A program made the position numbers and the translations under genes. Below, one piece after another: positions 16,358 through 26,016 of a DNA stretch of 64,000 nt. The notes below the pieces were generated by a model, which was not told the origin of the DNA, did not search any database, and saw nothing but the letters and a program-made list of their open reading frames with translations. The first letter of the stretch is position 1. Each line of letters opens with the position of its first letter. Origin of the DNA: Paucimonas lemoignei (lineage in GTDB: Bacteria > Pseudomonadota > Gammaproteobacteria > Pseudomonadales > Pseudomonadaceae); NCBI GenBank assembly GCA_900475325.1, contig LS483371.1, positions 1,674,001 to 1,738,000 of the forward strand, read 5' to 3'.

Positions 16358-18999
16358 CAGCGTTTCACCAATCCAGTCAGGCCGCCCGCAATCAGGGCAG
16401 CGGTGTCAGCCAGTGCCACGAGCGGATCCAGTCCGGCAGGCACGGCCATATAACGAGGTTCCCAGTCAGGCTGGAATTTGTCTTTGAAGCGACGCAGGCC
16501 CTGGAAGTTATAGAGCTGTTCGCCGCGGCGGAAGACCATCGAGCCAAGACGCTGAGTCAATGGCGCGCCCCGACGTGGTTGCAGCCCGGAAAGCGGCACC
16601 ATGCCAAGGCTGAAGCGTTCGTAGCCGTGCTGTTTGTAATACAGAATCAGCCCGACCATCATGAATTCCATGGTCAACTTCGGCGCATCGGGATGGGCGC
16701 GCATCAGATCCAGGCTTGCCAGATCATGGCGCGAGGTCTCCAGCAGGTTGGCAAACGCCACCGGCTTGCCTTCGAAGTGGATGATGGCAATGCGGAAATG
16801 CTTGAGGTATTCGGGGCTGAAGCGGCCCAGAGAGAAGCCTTTTTCCCGCACATTCTTGCCCGTCAGCCAGGCGTCGGAGATGACTTTCAGCTCATCCAGC
16901 GGCGCTTGCCCGACTTCATAAATCTCCAGCGAAAGTCCATCACGCCCACCTCGGTTCCAGGTGTAACGCAGGTCTTTCATCTCCTTGCCTTTGGCGTCGA
17001 TATCGAAGCGCCGCAGATCCACCCGGGCTTCTTCGCCCAGCTTGATCGCGGTCAGACCGATGTCCATATAGAACGGCAGGTTCTCGGCGCGCACCTGATA
17101 GAACACGGGGCGGGCGTGGTGCACGTCGCACAGGTCACGGAACTGCCAGATCAGCTCGGCGCGCTGTTGAGTCGGGCCGATGGGGTCATAGAGCGCAACC
17201 AGGCTGCGGCCGCGATGGGCGTACATCAGAAACGCGTTGCCGCTGGGGTGCAGCAGCACCGCTTTATCGCCGGTGAGCACCAGGCCGCCGTCGGGCTGAG
17301 ACGATGCATTGACGATTTCAGCGGCCTTGGCCAGTTCAGCGGCATCCGGCAGCTTGATGACGGGACGAGCGGTGCGCAGCAGCCAGGTCAGCGATACGAT
17401 CACCAGCAGTACGGCGCTGCCCAGGGCCGAACGCAAGCCACGTGGAGCATCGGCGTCCAGCGTGAACTGCCACCACAGTTGGTGGCTGTAGGGGACGTCC
17501 TGGTAGGCAAATAGCAACAGCCAGAAAGATGCGCCCAATACGCACAGACTCGCCACCAGGTACAGCGGCGAGAACGGCAGTTCCAGCAGGCGGCTAGGGC
17601 GGTAGAACGAACGACGGAAGACCGCCAGCAGCGCCGCCGTCAAAATCAGCAGCGTGGCCTCTTCATAGTCAAAGCCTTTGAGCATCGACAGTGCCGCGCC
17701 CGCAAGCAGCAGAATCACCGTCAGCATCCACGCCGCAGACAGGCGTCGACGCAACCCCTGCGCCAGCAGCAGGCACAGCACGCCAATGAGGCTGGCGCCG
17801 AAGTGCGACAGGTCGATCAGGCGGTGGGGGATCAAAAACCCAAGGTCTTCGATGCGCGTGTCGATTTCCGGGGTGGCGCCGGAGAACAACAGCACCACGC
17901 CCGACAGGAACACCAGCAGCGCCAGGATCGGTGCGGCCAGACCCGATGCAACGCGCATGGCCTGTTTGGTGGGCAGCAAGCGCTGGCCTTCGGTGAACAG
18001 CAGGGTCAGGCATGCAAGCAGTAGCGGCAGTACCACGTAAATCATGCGGTAGAGCAGCAGGGCCGCGGCCAGCGGCGCAGCGCCCAGTTCGTTGGCGAAC
18101 GCAGCGAGCAGGATCGCTTCGAAAACGCCGACACCGCCCGGCACATGGCTGAGCACGCCCGCCGCGAGGGCAAGCAGGTAAACCAGCAGGAAGGCACCGA
18201 AGGGCGGCGACTGCGGCAGCAACAGATAAAGCACGGTCGCGGCGGCGGCTACGTCCAGTGCAGTGATCACCAGTTGCATGAGTGTCAGGCGCAGATCGGG
18301 AAGGCGCAGCGTACGGCGCCCTGCACGAACCAGCAGGTTATGGGGGATTGTCTGTTCCGGCAGGCGACGACGGTACACGGCAACGGCCAGCAAGCCGCTC
18401 AAGAGCAACACGGCAATGGCAATGATCGCCAGCATGTCCACTGGCAAGTGCAGCGCCAGAGAGGCGCCGGACAAATTACTCAGGGTCGCCAGCGCCGCGA
18501 GGGGGGGCAGGGCGCAGCCCAGTGACAGGCTGGCGAACAGGGTCATCCGCGCGACTTCAACCGCGCCGATACCTTTGCGCGAATAGAGCCGGTAGCGCAC
18601 CGAACCGCCGGAAAGCATCGACAGCCCCACCGCGTTGCCAATGGCGAAGGCGGTAAAACCACCCATCGCCAGGGTTTTGTTCGGCAGGTTTACGTTGGCG
18701 TAGCGGCTCGCGGACCATTCATAGCCCAGCAGAATCACGAAGCCGATGGCCGTAGCCAGCACGGCACCAGCCAGGGAGGGGACCGGTACGCTGAGCAATG
18801 AGTCGTGCAACGCATACAGATCCAGCTCGCTCAACATATGTCGGCAAGCGATCAGTGCGATCGCGAATAACAGCAGCGTCACGCCGAGCCCGATGGGTTG
18901 GCGGTATTTGCTCAGCAGCTCCAGCCACTGGAGACGGGCAGGTTGAATGGGTTGAGTCGCCGTAACTGCTTCATTGGTGTCTGACGAGTTGTCGCGCAT
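16357..18999 (-). CDS. mprF: Aminoacyl-phosphatidylglycerol synthase/flippase MprF
   Basis: An 880-residue protein. The N-terminal two-thirds hold about 13-14 hydrophobic segments (flippase), and the C-terminal soluble DUF2156 domain (from about residue 540) carries the transferase region, for example DAWLTGKNVREKGFSLGRFS and MVPLSGLQPRRGAPLTQRLG. It transfers alanine or lysine from aminoacyl-tRNA to phosphatidylglycerol and moves the product across the inner membrane, lowering surface charge and sensitivity to cationic peptides. The ATG at 18999 has AGGAG 6 bp upstream; an in-frame TTG immediately before it is not used. First gene of the mprF-virJ operon. Confidence 0.94.
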   Translation of the reverse strand: MRDNSSDTNEAVTATQPIQPARLQWLELLSKYRQPIGLGVTLLLFAIALIACRHMLSELDLYALHDSLLSVPVPSLAGAVLATAIGFVILLGYEWSASRYANVNLPNKTLAMGGFTAFAIGNAVGLSMLSGGSVRYRLYSRKGIGAVEVARMTLFASLSLGCALPPLAALATLSNLSGASLALHLPVDMLAIIAIAVLLLSGLLAVAVYRRRLPEQTIPHNLLVRAGRRTLRLPDLRLTLMQLVITALDVAAAATVLYLLLPQSPPFGAFLLVYLLALAAGVLSHVPGGVGVFEAILLAAFANELGAAPLAAALLLYRMIYVVLPLLLACLTLLFTEGQRLLPTKQAMRVASGLAAPILALLVFLSGVVLLFSGATPEIDTRIEDLGFLIPHRLIDLSHFGASLIGVLCLLLAQGLRRRLSAAWMLTVILLLAGAALSMLKGFDYEEATLLILTAALLAVFRRSFYRPSRLLELPFSPLYLVASLCVLGASFWLLLFAYQDVPYSHQLWWQFTLDADAPRGLRSALGSAVLLVIVSLTWLLRTARPVIKLPDAAELAKAAEIVNASSQPDGGLVLTGDKAVLLHPSGNAFLMYAHRGRSLVALYDPIGPTQQRAELIWQFRDLCDVHHARPVFYQVRAENLPFYMDIGLTAIKLGEEARVDLRRFDIDAKGKEMKDLRYTWNRGGRDGLSLEIYEVGQAPLDELKVISDAWLTGKNVREKGFSLGRFSPEYLKHFRIAIIHFEGKPVAFANLLETSRHDLASLDLMRAHPDAPKLTMEFMMVGLILYYKQHGYERFSLGMVPLSGLQPRRGAPLTQRLGSMVFRRGEQLYNFQGLRRFKDKFQPDWEPRYMAVPAGLDPLVALADTAALIAGGLTGLVKR

Positions 19000-19132
19000 C
19001 AATCACTCCTTGGATCGTGCGGGACAGAATGGAGGTATACAGCCAAGTTACCAATCCCTACGCAGAAAATATTTCGAGATGTTAGCGCGTCAACGTCTAA
19101 CGAGCGAATGAAGCAGGTTCGTTTGTGTAACG

Positions 19133-19149
19133 GTTCAGGAACAGTTCAG
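19133..19149. promoter_or_regulatory. Direct repeat GTTCAG-N5-GTTCAG upstream of mprF
   Basis: Two exact hexamers 11 bp apart (19133-19138 and 19144-19149) lie about 135 bp upstream of the mprF start. A hexamer-N5-hexamer direct repeat is the usual operator layout of OmpR/PhoP-type response regulators, which often control mprF-like genes. A second feature nearby is the inverted TTGTAA/TTACAA at about 19193-19210. The regulator is not identifiable from the sequence. Confidence 0.3.
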
Positions 19150-19298
19150 CTATCCGATAGTATCGGCAGGCTGTAACAAAACTGTCGGTCTTTGTAATAT
19201 TACGTTACAAGGCGTGACGGTTGGACGTCAGACGCCAAGAAAAATTGCGTGTGGGGACAATGACTTGAAGGCGCTGAAGCTATTTTTCTTACGCGCAC

Positions 19299-19330
19299 AA
19301 AAAAGGCCACTCTTTCGAGTAGCCTTTTTT
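19299..19330 (-). terminator. Terminator of first tRNA-fMet unit
   Basis: GGCTACTC-TTTCGA loop-AGTGGCC-type stem read on the minus strand, followed by a T-run (AAAAAA on the plus strand). It lies 7 bp past the CCA end of the tRNA. Confidence 0.85.
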
Positions 19331-19336
19331 GATGTT

Positions 19337-19413
<77 letters not shown>

Positions 19414-19426
19414 TCTGTGTGGCGGC

Positions 19427-19454
19427 ATTCTACAGCGCAACGGCGGGGTGTCAA
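19427..19454 (-). promoter_or_regulatory. Sigma-70 promoter of tRNA-fMet copy 1
   Basis: A perfect -35 TTGACA is followed after 16 bp by -10 TAGAAT, read on the minus strand, ending 14 bp before the tRNA 5' end. Confidence 0.75.
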
Positions 19455-19556
19455 CCTTTAATCCAGAAACTCGACAAATAAGCGGGAATTGAGGGTTTGG
19501 AGATCTAAGTGACGGGTCTGCTTACTATTTAGCCCGATACGATCAGCGCGCCTTCT

Positions 19557-19629
19557 TGTAGGAGCTGCCGAAGGCTGCGAATCAGTTGTGTCAGGCATGC
19601 CGCTATCGCAGCCTTCGGTAGCTCCTACA
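19557..19629. repeat. REP pair, class C, between the two initiator tRNAs
   Basis: TGTAGGAGCTGCCGAAGGCT at 19557 is matched by the inverted copy ending GCTCCTACA at 19629. It lies between the promoter of copy 1 and the terminator of copy 2. Confidence 0.78.
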
Positions 19630-19643
19630 AAATCAACGCGCAC

Positions 19644-19675
19644 AAAAAAGGCCACTCTTTCGAGTAGCCTTCTTT
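19644..19675 (-). terminator. Terminator of second tRNA-fMet unit
   Basis: Same stem-loop as at 19299-19330, with one base change on the outer flank (TTCTTT for TTTTTT). The functional T-run on the minus strand is kept. Confidence 0.83.
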
Positions 19676-19681
19676 GATGTT

Positions 19682-19758
<77 letters not shown>

Positions 19759-19771
19759 TCTGTGTGTCGGC

Positions 19772-19799
19772 ATTCTACAGCGCATCGCCGTGCTGTCAA
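19772..19799 (-). promoter_or_regulatory. Sigma-70 promoter of tRNA-fMet copy 2
   Basis: -35 TTGACA and -10 TAGAAT with a 16-bp spacer, identical in layout to copy 1; the spacer sequence has diverged at a few positions. Confidence 0.75.
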
Positions 19800-20018
19800 T
19801 TGCTAATTTAGGAAAAAGGCTTTTCCTTCAAGTGCTTAGCTCTCCAACGGCAGGCCTTCATAACCGCCCAGGCCCTGTAGGGCGGGGCTATGCGGCCATG
19901 TTCAGACGATTCTGCCAGGCCAATTCTTATTTGCCGTGCATCGATTTCGTACATCCGGGATGCCACTTGCTGACACGAATGAGATACTGGCCCACCCTTT
20001 CTATCGCCAAACACCTCC

Positions 20019-21080
20019 ATGACGCAGCGCAAAATCATTCATGTCGACTGTGACTGCTTCTATGCAGCCATCGAAATGCGCGATGACCCACGCTTAGCCG
20101 GCAAGCCGCTGGCGGTCGGTGGTTCTGCGGATAGGCGCGGCGTGATCGCGACCTGCAACTATGAAGCGCGGGCTTATGGGGTGCGCTCGGCCATGTCATC
20201 GCGACATGCATTGAAGCTGTGTCCGGACCTGACCATCGTCAAGCCCCGCATGGATGCTTATAAAGAAGCGTCTCGGGAAATACAGACCATCTTCCGCGAT
20301 TACACGGATCTGATTGAGCCGTTGTCACTGGACGAAGCCTTTCTCGACGTCTCCGATGCCAGCCACTTTGACGGCAGCGCCACGCGTATCGCCCAGGACA
20401 TCCGGCGTCGGGTGTCTAACCAATTGCACATCACGGTCTCCGCTGGCGTAGCGCCCAACAAGTTTCTGGCGAAAATCGCCAGCGACTGGAAAAAGCCCAA
20501 CGGGCTTTTCGTGATCACGCCCAATCAGGTCGAAGACTTTGTCGCGCAGCTACCGGTCAGCAAACTGCATGGCGTCGGCAAGGTGACGGCAGACAAGTTG
20601 GGTAAGCTGGGGATTATCAGTTGCACTGATTTACTGGGCTGGAAGAAGCTGGCGTTGGTGCGCGAGTTCGGCTCGTTTGGCGAGCGGCTTTGGGGCTTGG
20701 CTCGAGGTATTGATGATCGGCCCGTGCAGAATGACAGTCGCCGCCAGTCCGTGAGTGTGGAAAACACCTACGACACGGATTTGCCGGATTTGGCCAGTTG
20801 CCTGGAAAAACTCCCCGAATTGCTGGAGACCCTGGCAGGGCGGGTGGCTCGGATGGACGGGCAATATCGCCCTGGCAAGCCGTTCGTCAAAGTGAAGTTT
20901 CACGACTTCACCCAAACCACGCTTGAGCAGTCAGGCGCTGGCCGGGATCTGGAGAGTTTCGAGCAACTGCTGACCCAGGCATTTGCCCGTGGAGGGAAGC
21001 CGGTGCGGTTGTTGGGGATTGGTGTGCGTTTGCAGGATTTGCGTGGGGCGCATGAACAGCTGGAGCTGTTTTCGCTTTGA
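20019..21080 (+). CDS. dinB: DNA polymerase IV (Y family)
   Basis: A 353-residue Y-family polymerase. The catalytic carboxylates are in HVDCDCFYAAIE (residues 8-19) and in SLDEAFLDVS (about 102-111). The helix-hairpin-helix VSKLHGVGKVTADKLGKLG and the C-terminal little-finger domain follow. It copies past lesions and slipped or mismatched ends without proofreading. I looked for a CTGT-N8-ACAG LexA box in the 260 bp upstream and saw none, although dinB is SOS-regulated in relatives. Confidence 0.96.
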   Translation: MTQRKIIHVDCDCFYAAIEMRDDPRLAGKPLAVGGSADRRGVIATCNYEARAYGVRSAMSSRHALKLCPDLTIVKPRMDAYKEASREIQTIFRDYTDLIEPLSLDEAFLDVSDASHFDGSATRIAQDIRRRVSNQLHITVSAGVAPNKFLAKIASDWKKPNGLFVITPNQVEDFVAQLPVSKLHGVGKVTADKLGKLGIISCTDLLGWKKLALVREFGSFGERLWGLARGIDDRPVQNDSRRQSVSVENTYDTDLPDLASCLEKLPELLETLAGRVARMDGQYRPGKPFVKVKFHDFTQTTLEQSGAGRDLESFEQLLTQAFARGGKPVRLLGIGVRLQDLRGAHEQLELFSL

Positions 21081-21093
21081 GGTGATCCATGTT

Positions 21094-21169
21094 CTGTAGG
21101 AGCTGCCGAAGGCTGCGAAAGCAATAGCCAGTTGCGCAGTGATTCGCAGCCTTCGGCAGCTCCTACAGG
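21094..21169. repeat. REP pair, class C, downstream of dinB
   Basis: CTGTAGGAGCTGCCGAAGGC at 21094 and its inverted copy ending CTCCTACAG at 21169 lie between the convergent stops of dinB and the lipoprotein gene, and are the only visible hairpin there. Confidence 0.78.
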
Positions 21170-21176
21170 TTTAGCG

Positions 21177-22130
21177 TCACTTCTTCACACCCGGATCAGC
21201 CACCAAACGCCCGGCATCCTTGGCCAGTGACTTGAGAAACTCGCGTTGCAGCTGTGGATCGTCGCGGGTCATTTCAATCAGGCTTTGTTCCAGGTCGCTG
21301 GCTTCTTCTTCCAGGCCCAGTTCCGAGAGGCGTTTGACGCGGTAGACCCACTGACTGACTTCGTCATCTTCAAGGTCGTCGTAAATCAGGCCGTGAGCCT
21401 CAAGGAGCTTGCCCCGCAGTGACTTGCTGATCGGCAGATCGACGTTGGCGTGGGCATTGTCCTGATCATCTTCGACGCTTATATAGAGGCGCGTGACATG
21501 GCTCAGGTCCTGCTCGGCGAACGGACTGTCCAGCAGGCTCAGCCGCAATACGCCGTTGCGGTCGGTGGTCAGGTCGTGAGTCTGACTGCCTGCCTTGACC
21601 ATCACCGGGCGTTCATTCCAGGGCAGGGTCGAGTTCTCGATCTTCTTGTCGCGCTGGACTTCATCGATGGCCGCCAGATTCTGCTGCGAGCGACCGTGGG
21701 ACGGAGCGTTCATGAATGGGTTAAGGCCGGCAACACCGTAACTGATCCAGTCTTTGGTGACGCTGTCCGGCAAGCGGCCCAGGGCAATCACGTTAACCAC
21801 ATTGGCGCCCACGCCCGCCACGACAGCGACGGCCCCCAAGGGGATTTCGTAGATTTCTCGCCAGGGTTGGTAAGGGGTATAGCGATCGTAGTGACGAGTG
21901 ACTTCAAACTCGGTCACTTCGAAGGATTTATGTTCGTGGATGCGCACGCGTCGTTGGGGCAGCTCAAGGGTCTTGGGCTCACCGATATCGATCTGGACGC
22001 TATGCTCGAGCAATTTGCGCTCGATACGCTCTTCGTGCTCGCTGCGTTGTGACAAGTGATTGGCACAGCCGCTGACCAGGGTGATGCACAGCAGTGTGCA
22101 GCCTAGGCGTAGGGGATTTGCGTTGAACAT
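21177..22130 (-). CDS. Predicted outer-membrane lipoprotein of unknown function (PA0957-like)
   Basis: A 317-residue protein starting at 22130 (AAGAGAT ribosome-binding site). The N-terminus has a hydrophobic stretch ending in the lipobox LVSG-C22, so it should be processed by signal peptidase II. The residue after the cysteine is Ala, consistent with outer-membrane sorting. The rest is soluble, with no motif I recognise; an internal hydrophobic stretch (IPLGAVAVVAGVGANVVNVIALG) may be a glycine-rich loop or membrane-associating helix. It occupies the same place between dinB/proS neighbours and oprD as PA0957 in P. aeruginosa. No function is proposed. Confidence 0.75.
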   Translation of the reverse strand: MFNANPLRLGCTLLCITLVSGCANHLSQRSEHEERIERKLLEHSVQIDIGEPKTLELPQRRVRIHEHKSFEVTEFEVTRHYDRYTPYQPWREIYEIPLGAVAVVAGVGANVVNVIALGRLPDSVTKDWISYGVAGLNPFMNAPSHGRSQQNLAAIDEVQRDKKIENSTLPWNERPVMVKAGSQTHDLTTDRNGVLRLSLLDSPFAEQDLSHVTRLYISVEDDQDNAHANVDLPISKSLRGKLLEAHGLIYDDLEDDEVSQWVYRVKRLSELGLEEEASDLEQSLIEMTRDDPQLQREFLKSLAKDAGRLVADPGVKK

Positions 22131-22219
22131 GAGATCTCTTGCAAATGAAGGCGCGTGGCGTAGCTCGCGCGTCATGGCTGATGCGACAGCGCCCATTGTT
22201 CAATGGGCGCTGTCGAGGC

Positions 22220-23935
22220 TCAGCGGCGAATGCGTCCCTGAATGAAGGACAGCACATCGGCAACCGGCAGGGCCTGGGCTTCTGGTTCGATGCGGCTCTT
22301 GTATTCAAGATTGCCTTCGGCCAGACCGCGGTCACTGACCACGATGCGATGGGGGATGCCAATCAGCTCCATGTCAGCGAACTTGTTGCCCGGGCTGGTT
22401 TTCTTGTCGCGGTCATCCAGCAGCACTTCAAAGCCGGCAGCGGTCAGTTCGGCGTAAAGCTTGTCAGTGGCTTCGCGCACGGCGTCGGTTTCATAGCGCA
22501 GCGGAACCAGCGCGATCTGGAACGGCGCCAGGGTGTCGTTCCAGATAATGCCGTTGGCGTCGCTGTTTTGCTCGATGGCCGCAGCCACCACGCGGGAAAC
22601 GCCAATGCCGTAGCAACCCATGGACAGGTTGACCGGCTTGCCGTTTTCGCCCAGCACCTGGCATTTCATGGCTTCGCTGTACTTGGTGCCCAGCTGGAAG
22701 ATATGACCGACTTCGATGCCTCGCTTGATTTCCAGCGTGCCTTTGCCGTCCGGGCTTGGATCGCCGGCCACAACATTACGCAGGTCGGCAACGGTCGGAA
22801 CCGGCAGGTCGCGTTCCCAGTTGACGCCAAAGTAGTGCTTGTCGTCGATGTTCGCGCCAATACCGAAGTCGCTCATCATTTCAACCGAACGGTCGATGAT
22901 GCACGGTAGCGGCAGGTTCAATGGGCCCAGGGAGCCTGCGCCTGCGCCAATGGCGTCACGCAGTTCCGCTTCGCTGGCCATGACCAGCGGGCTGGCAACC
23001 AGTTCGAGCTTGGCAGCCTTGATTTCGTTGAGTTCGTGATCACCACGGATGATCAGCGCAACCAGCTTGCCTTCTTCGGCGCCGTGCACGACCAGGGTCT
23101 TGATGGTCTTCTCGATAGGCAGGTTGAAGCCTTCGACCAGTTGCGCGATGGTCTTGGCGTTCGGCGTGTCTACCAGGCGCAGCTCTTCAGTCGGTGCCGC
23201 GCGGGAGGTTTCCCGCGGGATGGCTTCGGCTTTCTCGATGTTGGCGGCGTAGTCGGAGGCATCGCTGAATACGATGTCGTCTTCGCCGGACTCGGCCAGT
23301 ACGTGGAACTCGTGGGAACCCGCGCCGCCGATCGAGCCGTTGTCGGCCTCTACTGGGCGGAACTTCAGGCCCAGACGGGTGAATACATTGCAATACGCCA
23401 GGTGCATGCGGTCGTACGTCTGCTGCAGCGAGGCATGATCGGCGTGGAAGGAGTAAGCGTCCTTCATGACGAATTCGCGGCCACGCATCAAGCCGAAGCG
23501 TGGACGAATCTCATCGCGGAATTTGGTCTGGATCTGGTACAGGTTGATTGGCAGCTGTTTATAGCTATTAAGCTCATTGCGGGCCAGATCGGTGATGACT
23601 TCTTCGTGGGTCGGGCCCAGGCAGAATTCACGATTGTGCCGATCAGTCAGGCGCATCAGTTCAGGGCCGTACTGTTCCCAGCGGCCGGACTCCTGCCAGA
23701 GCTCTGCAGGCTGAATGCCAGGCATCAACACTTCGTGAGCGCCAGCAGCGTCCATTTCTTCGCGAACAATGGTTTCGACCTTGCGCAATACGCGCAGGCC
23801 CATGGGCAGCCAAGTGTAGAGGCCCGAAGCGAGTTTGCGAATCATGCCGGCACGCAGCATCAGCTGGTGGCTGACCACGACCGCATCGGAAGGGGTTTCT
23901 TTCTGTGTGGCGAGCAAATATTGACTGGTGCGCAT
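22220..23935 (-). CDS. proS: Prolyl-tRNA synthetase (bacterial type, with editing domain)
   Basis: A 571-residue class II synthetase. Motif 1 and 2 regions are visible ([48 protein letters not shown] at about 143-163), motif 3 is [13 protein letters not shown] at about 443-455, and the central insertion domain (about 230-390) that hydrolyses Ala-tRNA-Pro is present, as in the bacterial type. The ATG at 23935 ([10 protein letters not shown]) is the conserved start; upstream in-frame codons run into the oprD terminator region. Confidence 0.97.
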   Translation of the reverse strand: MRTSQYLLATQKETPSDAVVVSHQLMLRAGMIRKLASGLYTWLPMGLRVLRKVETIVREEMDAAGAHEVLMPGIQPAELWQESGRWEQYGPELMRLTDRHNREFCLGPTHEEVITDLARNELNSYKQLPINLYQIQTKFRDEIRPRFGLMRGREFVMKDAYSFHADHASLQQTYDRMHLAYCNVFTRLGLKFRPVEADNGSIGGAGSHEFHVLAESGEDDIVFSDASDYAANIEKAEAIPRETSRAAPTEELRLVDTPNAKTIAQLVEGFNLPIEKTIKTLVVHGAEEGKLVALIIRGDHELNEIKAAKLELVASPLVMASEAELRDAIGAGAGSLGPLNLPLPCIIDRSVEMMSDFGIGANIDDKHYFGVNWERDLPVPTVADLRNVVAGDPSPDGKGTLEIKRGIEVGHIFQLGTKYSEAMKCQVLGENGKPVNLSMGCYGIGVSRVVAAAIEQNSDANGIIWNDTLAPFQIALVPLRYETDAVREATDKLYAELTAAGFEVLLDDRDKKTSPGNKFADMELIGIPHRIVVSDRGLAEGNLEYKSRIEPEAQALPVADVLSFIQGRIRR

Positions 23936-24054
23936 GGTAGGCCGTTGTCGGTTGCTGAGACTGGAAATGACTGGGCATTGTACGGGCAGCGTCTGGCCCC
24001 GTACAGGCCAAGACCGCCATGGGAGGGCGGCAAGAATACTTTTTGGCACGTATG

Positions 24055-24083
24055 AAAAAGCCCGGCAAGAGCCGGGCTTTTTC
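24055..24083 (-). terminator. Terminator of oprD
   Basis: AAAAAGCCCGGC-loop-GCCGGGCTTTTT; symmetrical A and T tracts. On the minus strand it follows the oprD stop by 24 bp and stops read-through into proS. Confidence 0.9.
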
Positions 24084-24106
24084 CATTACGAGTGGCGAAA
24101 TTGCGA

Positions 24107-25429
24107 TTACAGGACCGAGATCGGGTAGTCGACAATCAGGCGGAACTCGTTGATATCACCTTCGCCCTGGTCAGCATTGGCGCGGTGCCATGCTTGACGG
24201 ATACGGAACGACAGATCTTTGGCCGGGCCAGTCTGCAGTACGTATTTGGCTTCCAGGTTAGTTTCGTGGTGCTTGCCATCTGCACCGTACAGGCCAGCGT
24301 AAGCGCTGTTAGTCGGGGTGTTGGTGCCGTCGATGTCATAACCTTTGATGTAACGGGTCATGAAGCTCAGGCCTGGCACGCCATACGGAGACATGTTCAG
24401 GTCGTAGCGAGCTTGCCAGGACTTCTCACCAGGACCGTTGAAGTCAGAGTACTGGATGGAGTTGTTCAGGAAGATCGAGTCGCCGCCCTTGTTGTTGTCG
24501 CCAATACCGATGTAGTCGAAAGGCGTATCACCGTTAACCTTCTGGAAAGCCAGGGTCAGGGTGTGTGCAGCTGCGAACGAGTAAGCAACGGAACCGGAGA
24601 ACGCGGTGTTGCTGATGTCGCCTGCTTTAGCGCTGCCTTCATCAACAGTGCGATACAGGTTGGCGTCGAATGCCAGAGACTGAGAGTCAGTCAGCGGCAG
24701 TGCGTAGTTCATGTTGGCGTAGTACTGATCCCAGATGTCTTCCAGCTTCGCGCCGTAGAACGCAACGCCCAGGTTGTCAGTGATAGCGTATTTGCCGCCA
24801 ATGAAGTCAGCAGATTTTGCTGATTGACCTGCATAGGTCGCCCAGATGTTGCCGCTATGGCTGGTGTCATCCTGGCTTGTGCCGGAAGTGAAGTGACCAC
24901 CTTCCAGATCCAGGCCTTTGATCTCGCTGCTCTGCAGGCTGATACCGGTCGCGGTTTGTGGCAACAGACGGGAGCCGCCCACTGCGAATACCGGGCTGGT
25001 AGGCTGCATGTCACCGATTTTCAATTCGGTTTTCGAAACGCGGAACTTAACAGCGCCACCGGCCTTGCCGAAGCTGTCTTCGTTCTGGCCCTGGCTGTTG
25101 GTGACCAGGTTGCCCGAGCCGGAGTACTTGTCCTGGCCGTCAAGTTTCAGGCCGAAGTAGCCGAATGCTTCAACGCCGACACCAATGGTGCCCTGGGTGT
25201 AACCGGTGCTGAAATTGCCCCAGAAACCTTGAGTCCAGTCTTTGTCGTCAACAGCGCCGTCTTTCTTGTCGCGGTTGAAATAGTAGTTACGAGCTTTCAC
25301 GTCCAGTGTGCTGCCTTCGATGAAACCCTTGGCTTCAGACTGGTCGCTGACGAACGCTGCTGCCGTTGCCAGTTGGGTGCTGGCTGCAGTAACGGCCAGT
25401 GCAATTGCGCTCCACTTCATCACTCTCAT
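24107..25429 (-). CDS. oprD: OprD-family basic amino acid/carbapenem-type outer membrane porin
   Basis: A 440-residue porin. The signal peptide MRVMKWSAIALAVTAASTQL ends near AxA at about residue 24. The mature N-terminus FVSDQSEAKGFIEGSTL and the RNYYFNRD and WTQGFWGNF blocks are the classical start of the 18-strand OprD/Occ barrel, and the C-terminus ends in an aromatic-poor strand (FRLIVDYPISVL). OprD takes up arginine, lysine and small peptides across the outer membrane. The start is preceded by AAGGAG. Adjacency to proS and the lipoprotein matches oprD (PA0958) itself rather than a paralogue. A candidate ArgR operator lies upstream (25586-25613). Confidence 0.9.
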   Translation of the reverse strand: MRVMKWSAIALAVTAASTQLATAAAFVSDQSEAKGFIEGSTLDVKARNYYFNRDKKDGAVDDKDWTQGFWGNFSTGYTQGTIGVGVEAFGYFGLKLDGQDKYSGSGNLVTNSQGQNEDSFGKAGGAVKFRVSKTELKIGDMQPTSPVFAVGGSRLLPQTATGISLQSSEIKGLDLEGGHFTSGTSQDDTSHSGNIWATYAGQSAKSADFIGGKYAITDNLGVAFYGAKLEDIWDQYYANMNYALPLTDSQSLAFDANLYRTVDEGSAKAGDISNTAFSGSVAYSFAAAHTLTLAFQKVNGDTPFDYIGIGDNNKGGDSIFLNNSIQYSDFNGPGEKSWQARYDLNMSPYGVPGLSFMTRYIKGYDIDGTNTPTNSAYAGLYGADGKHHETNLEAKYVLQTGPAKDLSFRIRQAWHRANADQGEGDINEFRLIVDYPISVL

Positions 25430-25585
25430 CGTGACTTGCTCCTTTGGTTTTTAAGAGAAGAGTACTGCCGCCCACCTGTTTTTTTATCTGGACGGCTCTT
25501 TCTTTTTTTGTGTCGGCGAAACTTATAGCACGCTGACAATGGTGGCGATAGTTACGGATCAGTCCTTGCAAAATCTTTACGGCCA

Positions 25586-25613
25586 TGTCGCAAACGTACG
25601 GTGTGCATGTCGC
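25586..25613. promoter_or_regulatory. Tandem TGTCGC half-sites upstream of oprD (candidate ArgR operator)
   Basis: The 11-mer CATGTCGCAAA occurs twice in direct orientation, 22 bp apart, with TGTCGC at 25586-25591 and 25608-25613. Pseudomonas ArgR is an AraC/XylS-type regulator that binds two direct half-sites with a TGTCGC core about 21 bp apart, and it is known to induce oprD with arginine in P. aeruginosa. The site is about 157-184 bp upstream of the oprD start. The downstream AA of the full half-site consensus is not matched, so the assignment is tentative. Confidence 0.5.
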
Positions 25614-25994
25614 AAAAAAGCGGCCGGTTTTATTGGCTCTGCAACTTTTGCGGCACTTCAAATGGCTTGAGGATAGATGTAAAAAATCTATGCTCGGCTC
25701 ATTCTCTTCCATCCCTGTTGCATTGCTTGTGACCTTCCTCTGGCTTCGGGTTGCTGTTTTCCGCCAGCAGCACCGATCAGCCTTGATGGAGATATAGCAA
25801 CAACCGTGCACAAAATTCGCTGTGATGAGAAAAAAATGTGAAAAGGCTAGCATTGACCTTATCTCAGAACGATAAGCTGTTGTTTTTTATGGCATTTGGT
25901 CATGTCTGTTTTTTCCGGGTTGTCGGGGCGGTTGGGTCGTTTTGACCGGATTTTTGAGGCTGGCGTTACCGCTGTGCGGGGCGGGTGGGTAATT

Positions 25995-26016
25995 CCCGGA
26001 TCAATCGGGTTTTTTT
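25995..26016 (+). terminator. Orphan terminator-like hairpin
   Basis: CCCG-GATCAAT-CGGG followed by seven Ts. The stem is short (4 bp), but the U-tract is good. No protein gene ends before it, so it could mark the 3' end of a small RNA transcribed from about 25850. Confidence 0.35.

Noticed and set aside
16114-17514. 466-codon plus-strand frame opposite virJ/mprF
   Set aside because: Spans the junction of two conserved genes on the minus strand and has no recognisable domain.
19759-20018. LexA box upstream of dinB
   Set aside because: No CTGT-N8-ACAG could be found, although dinB is SOS-regulated in relatives.
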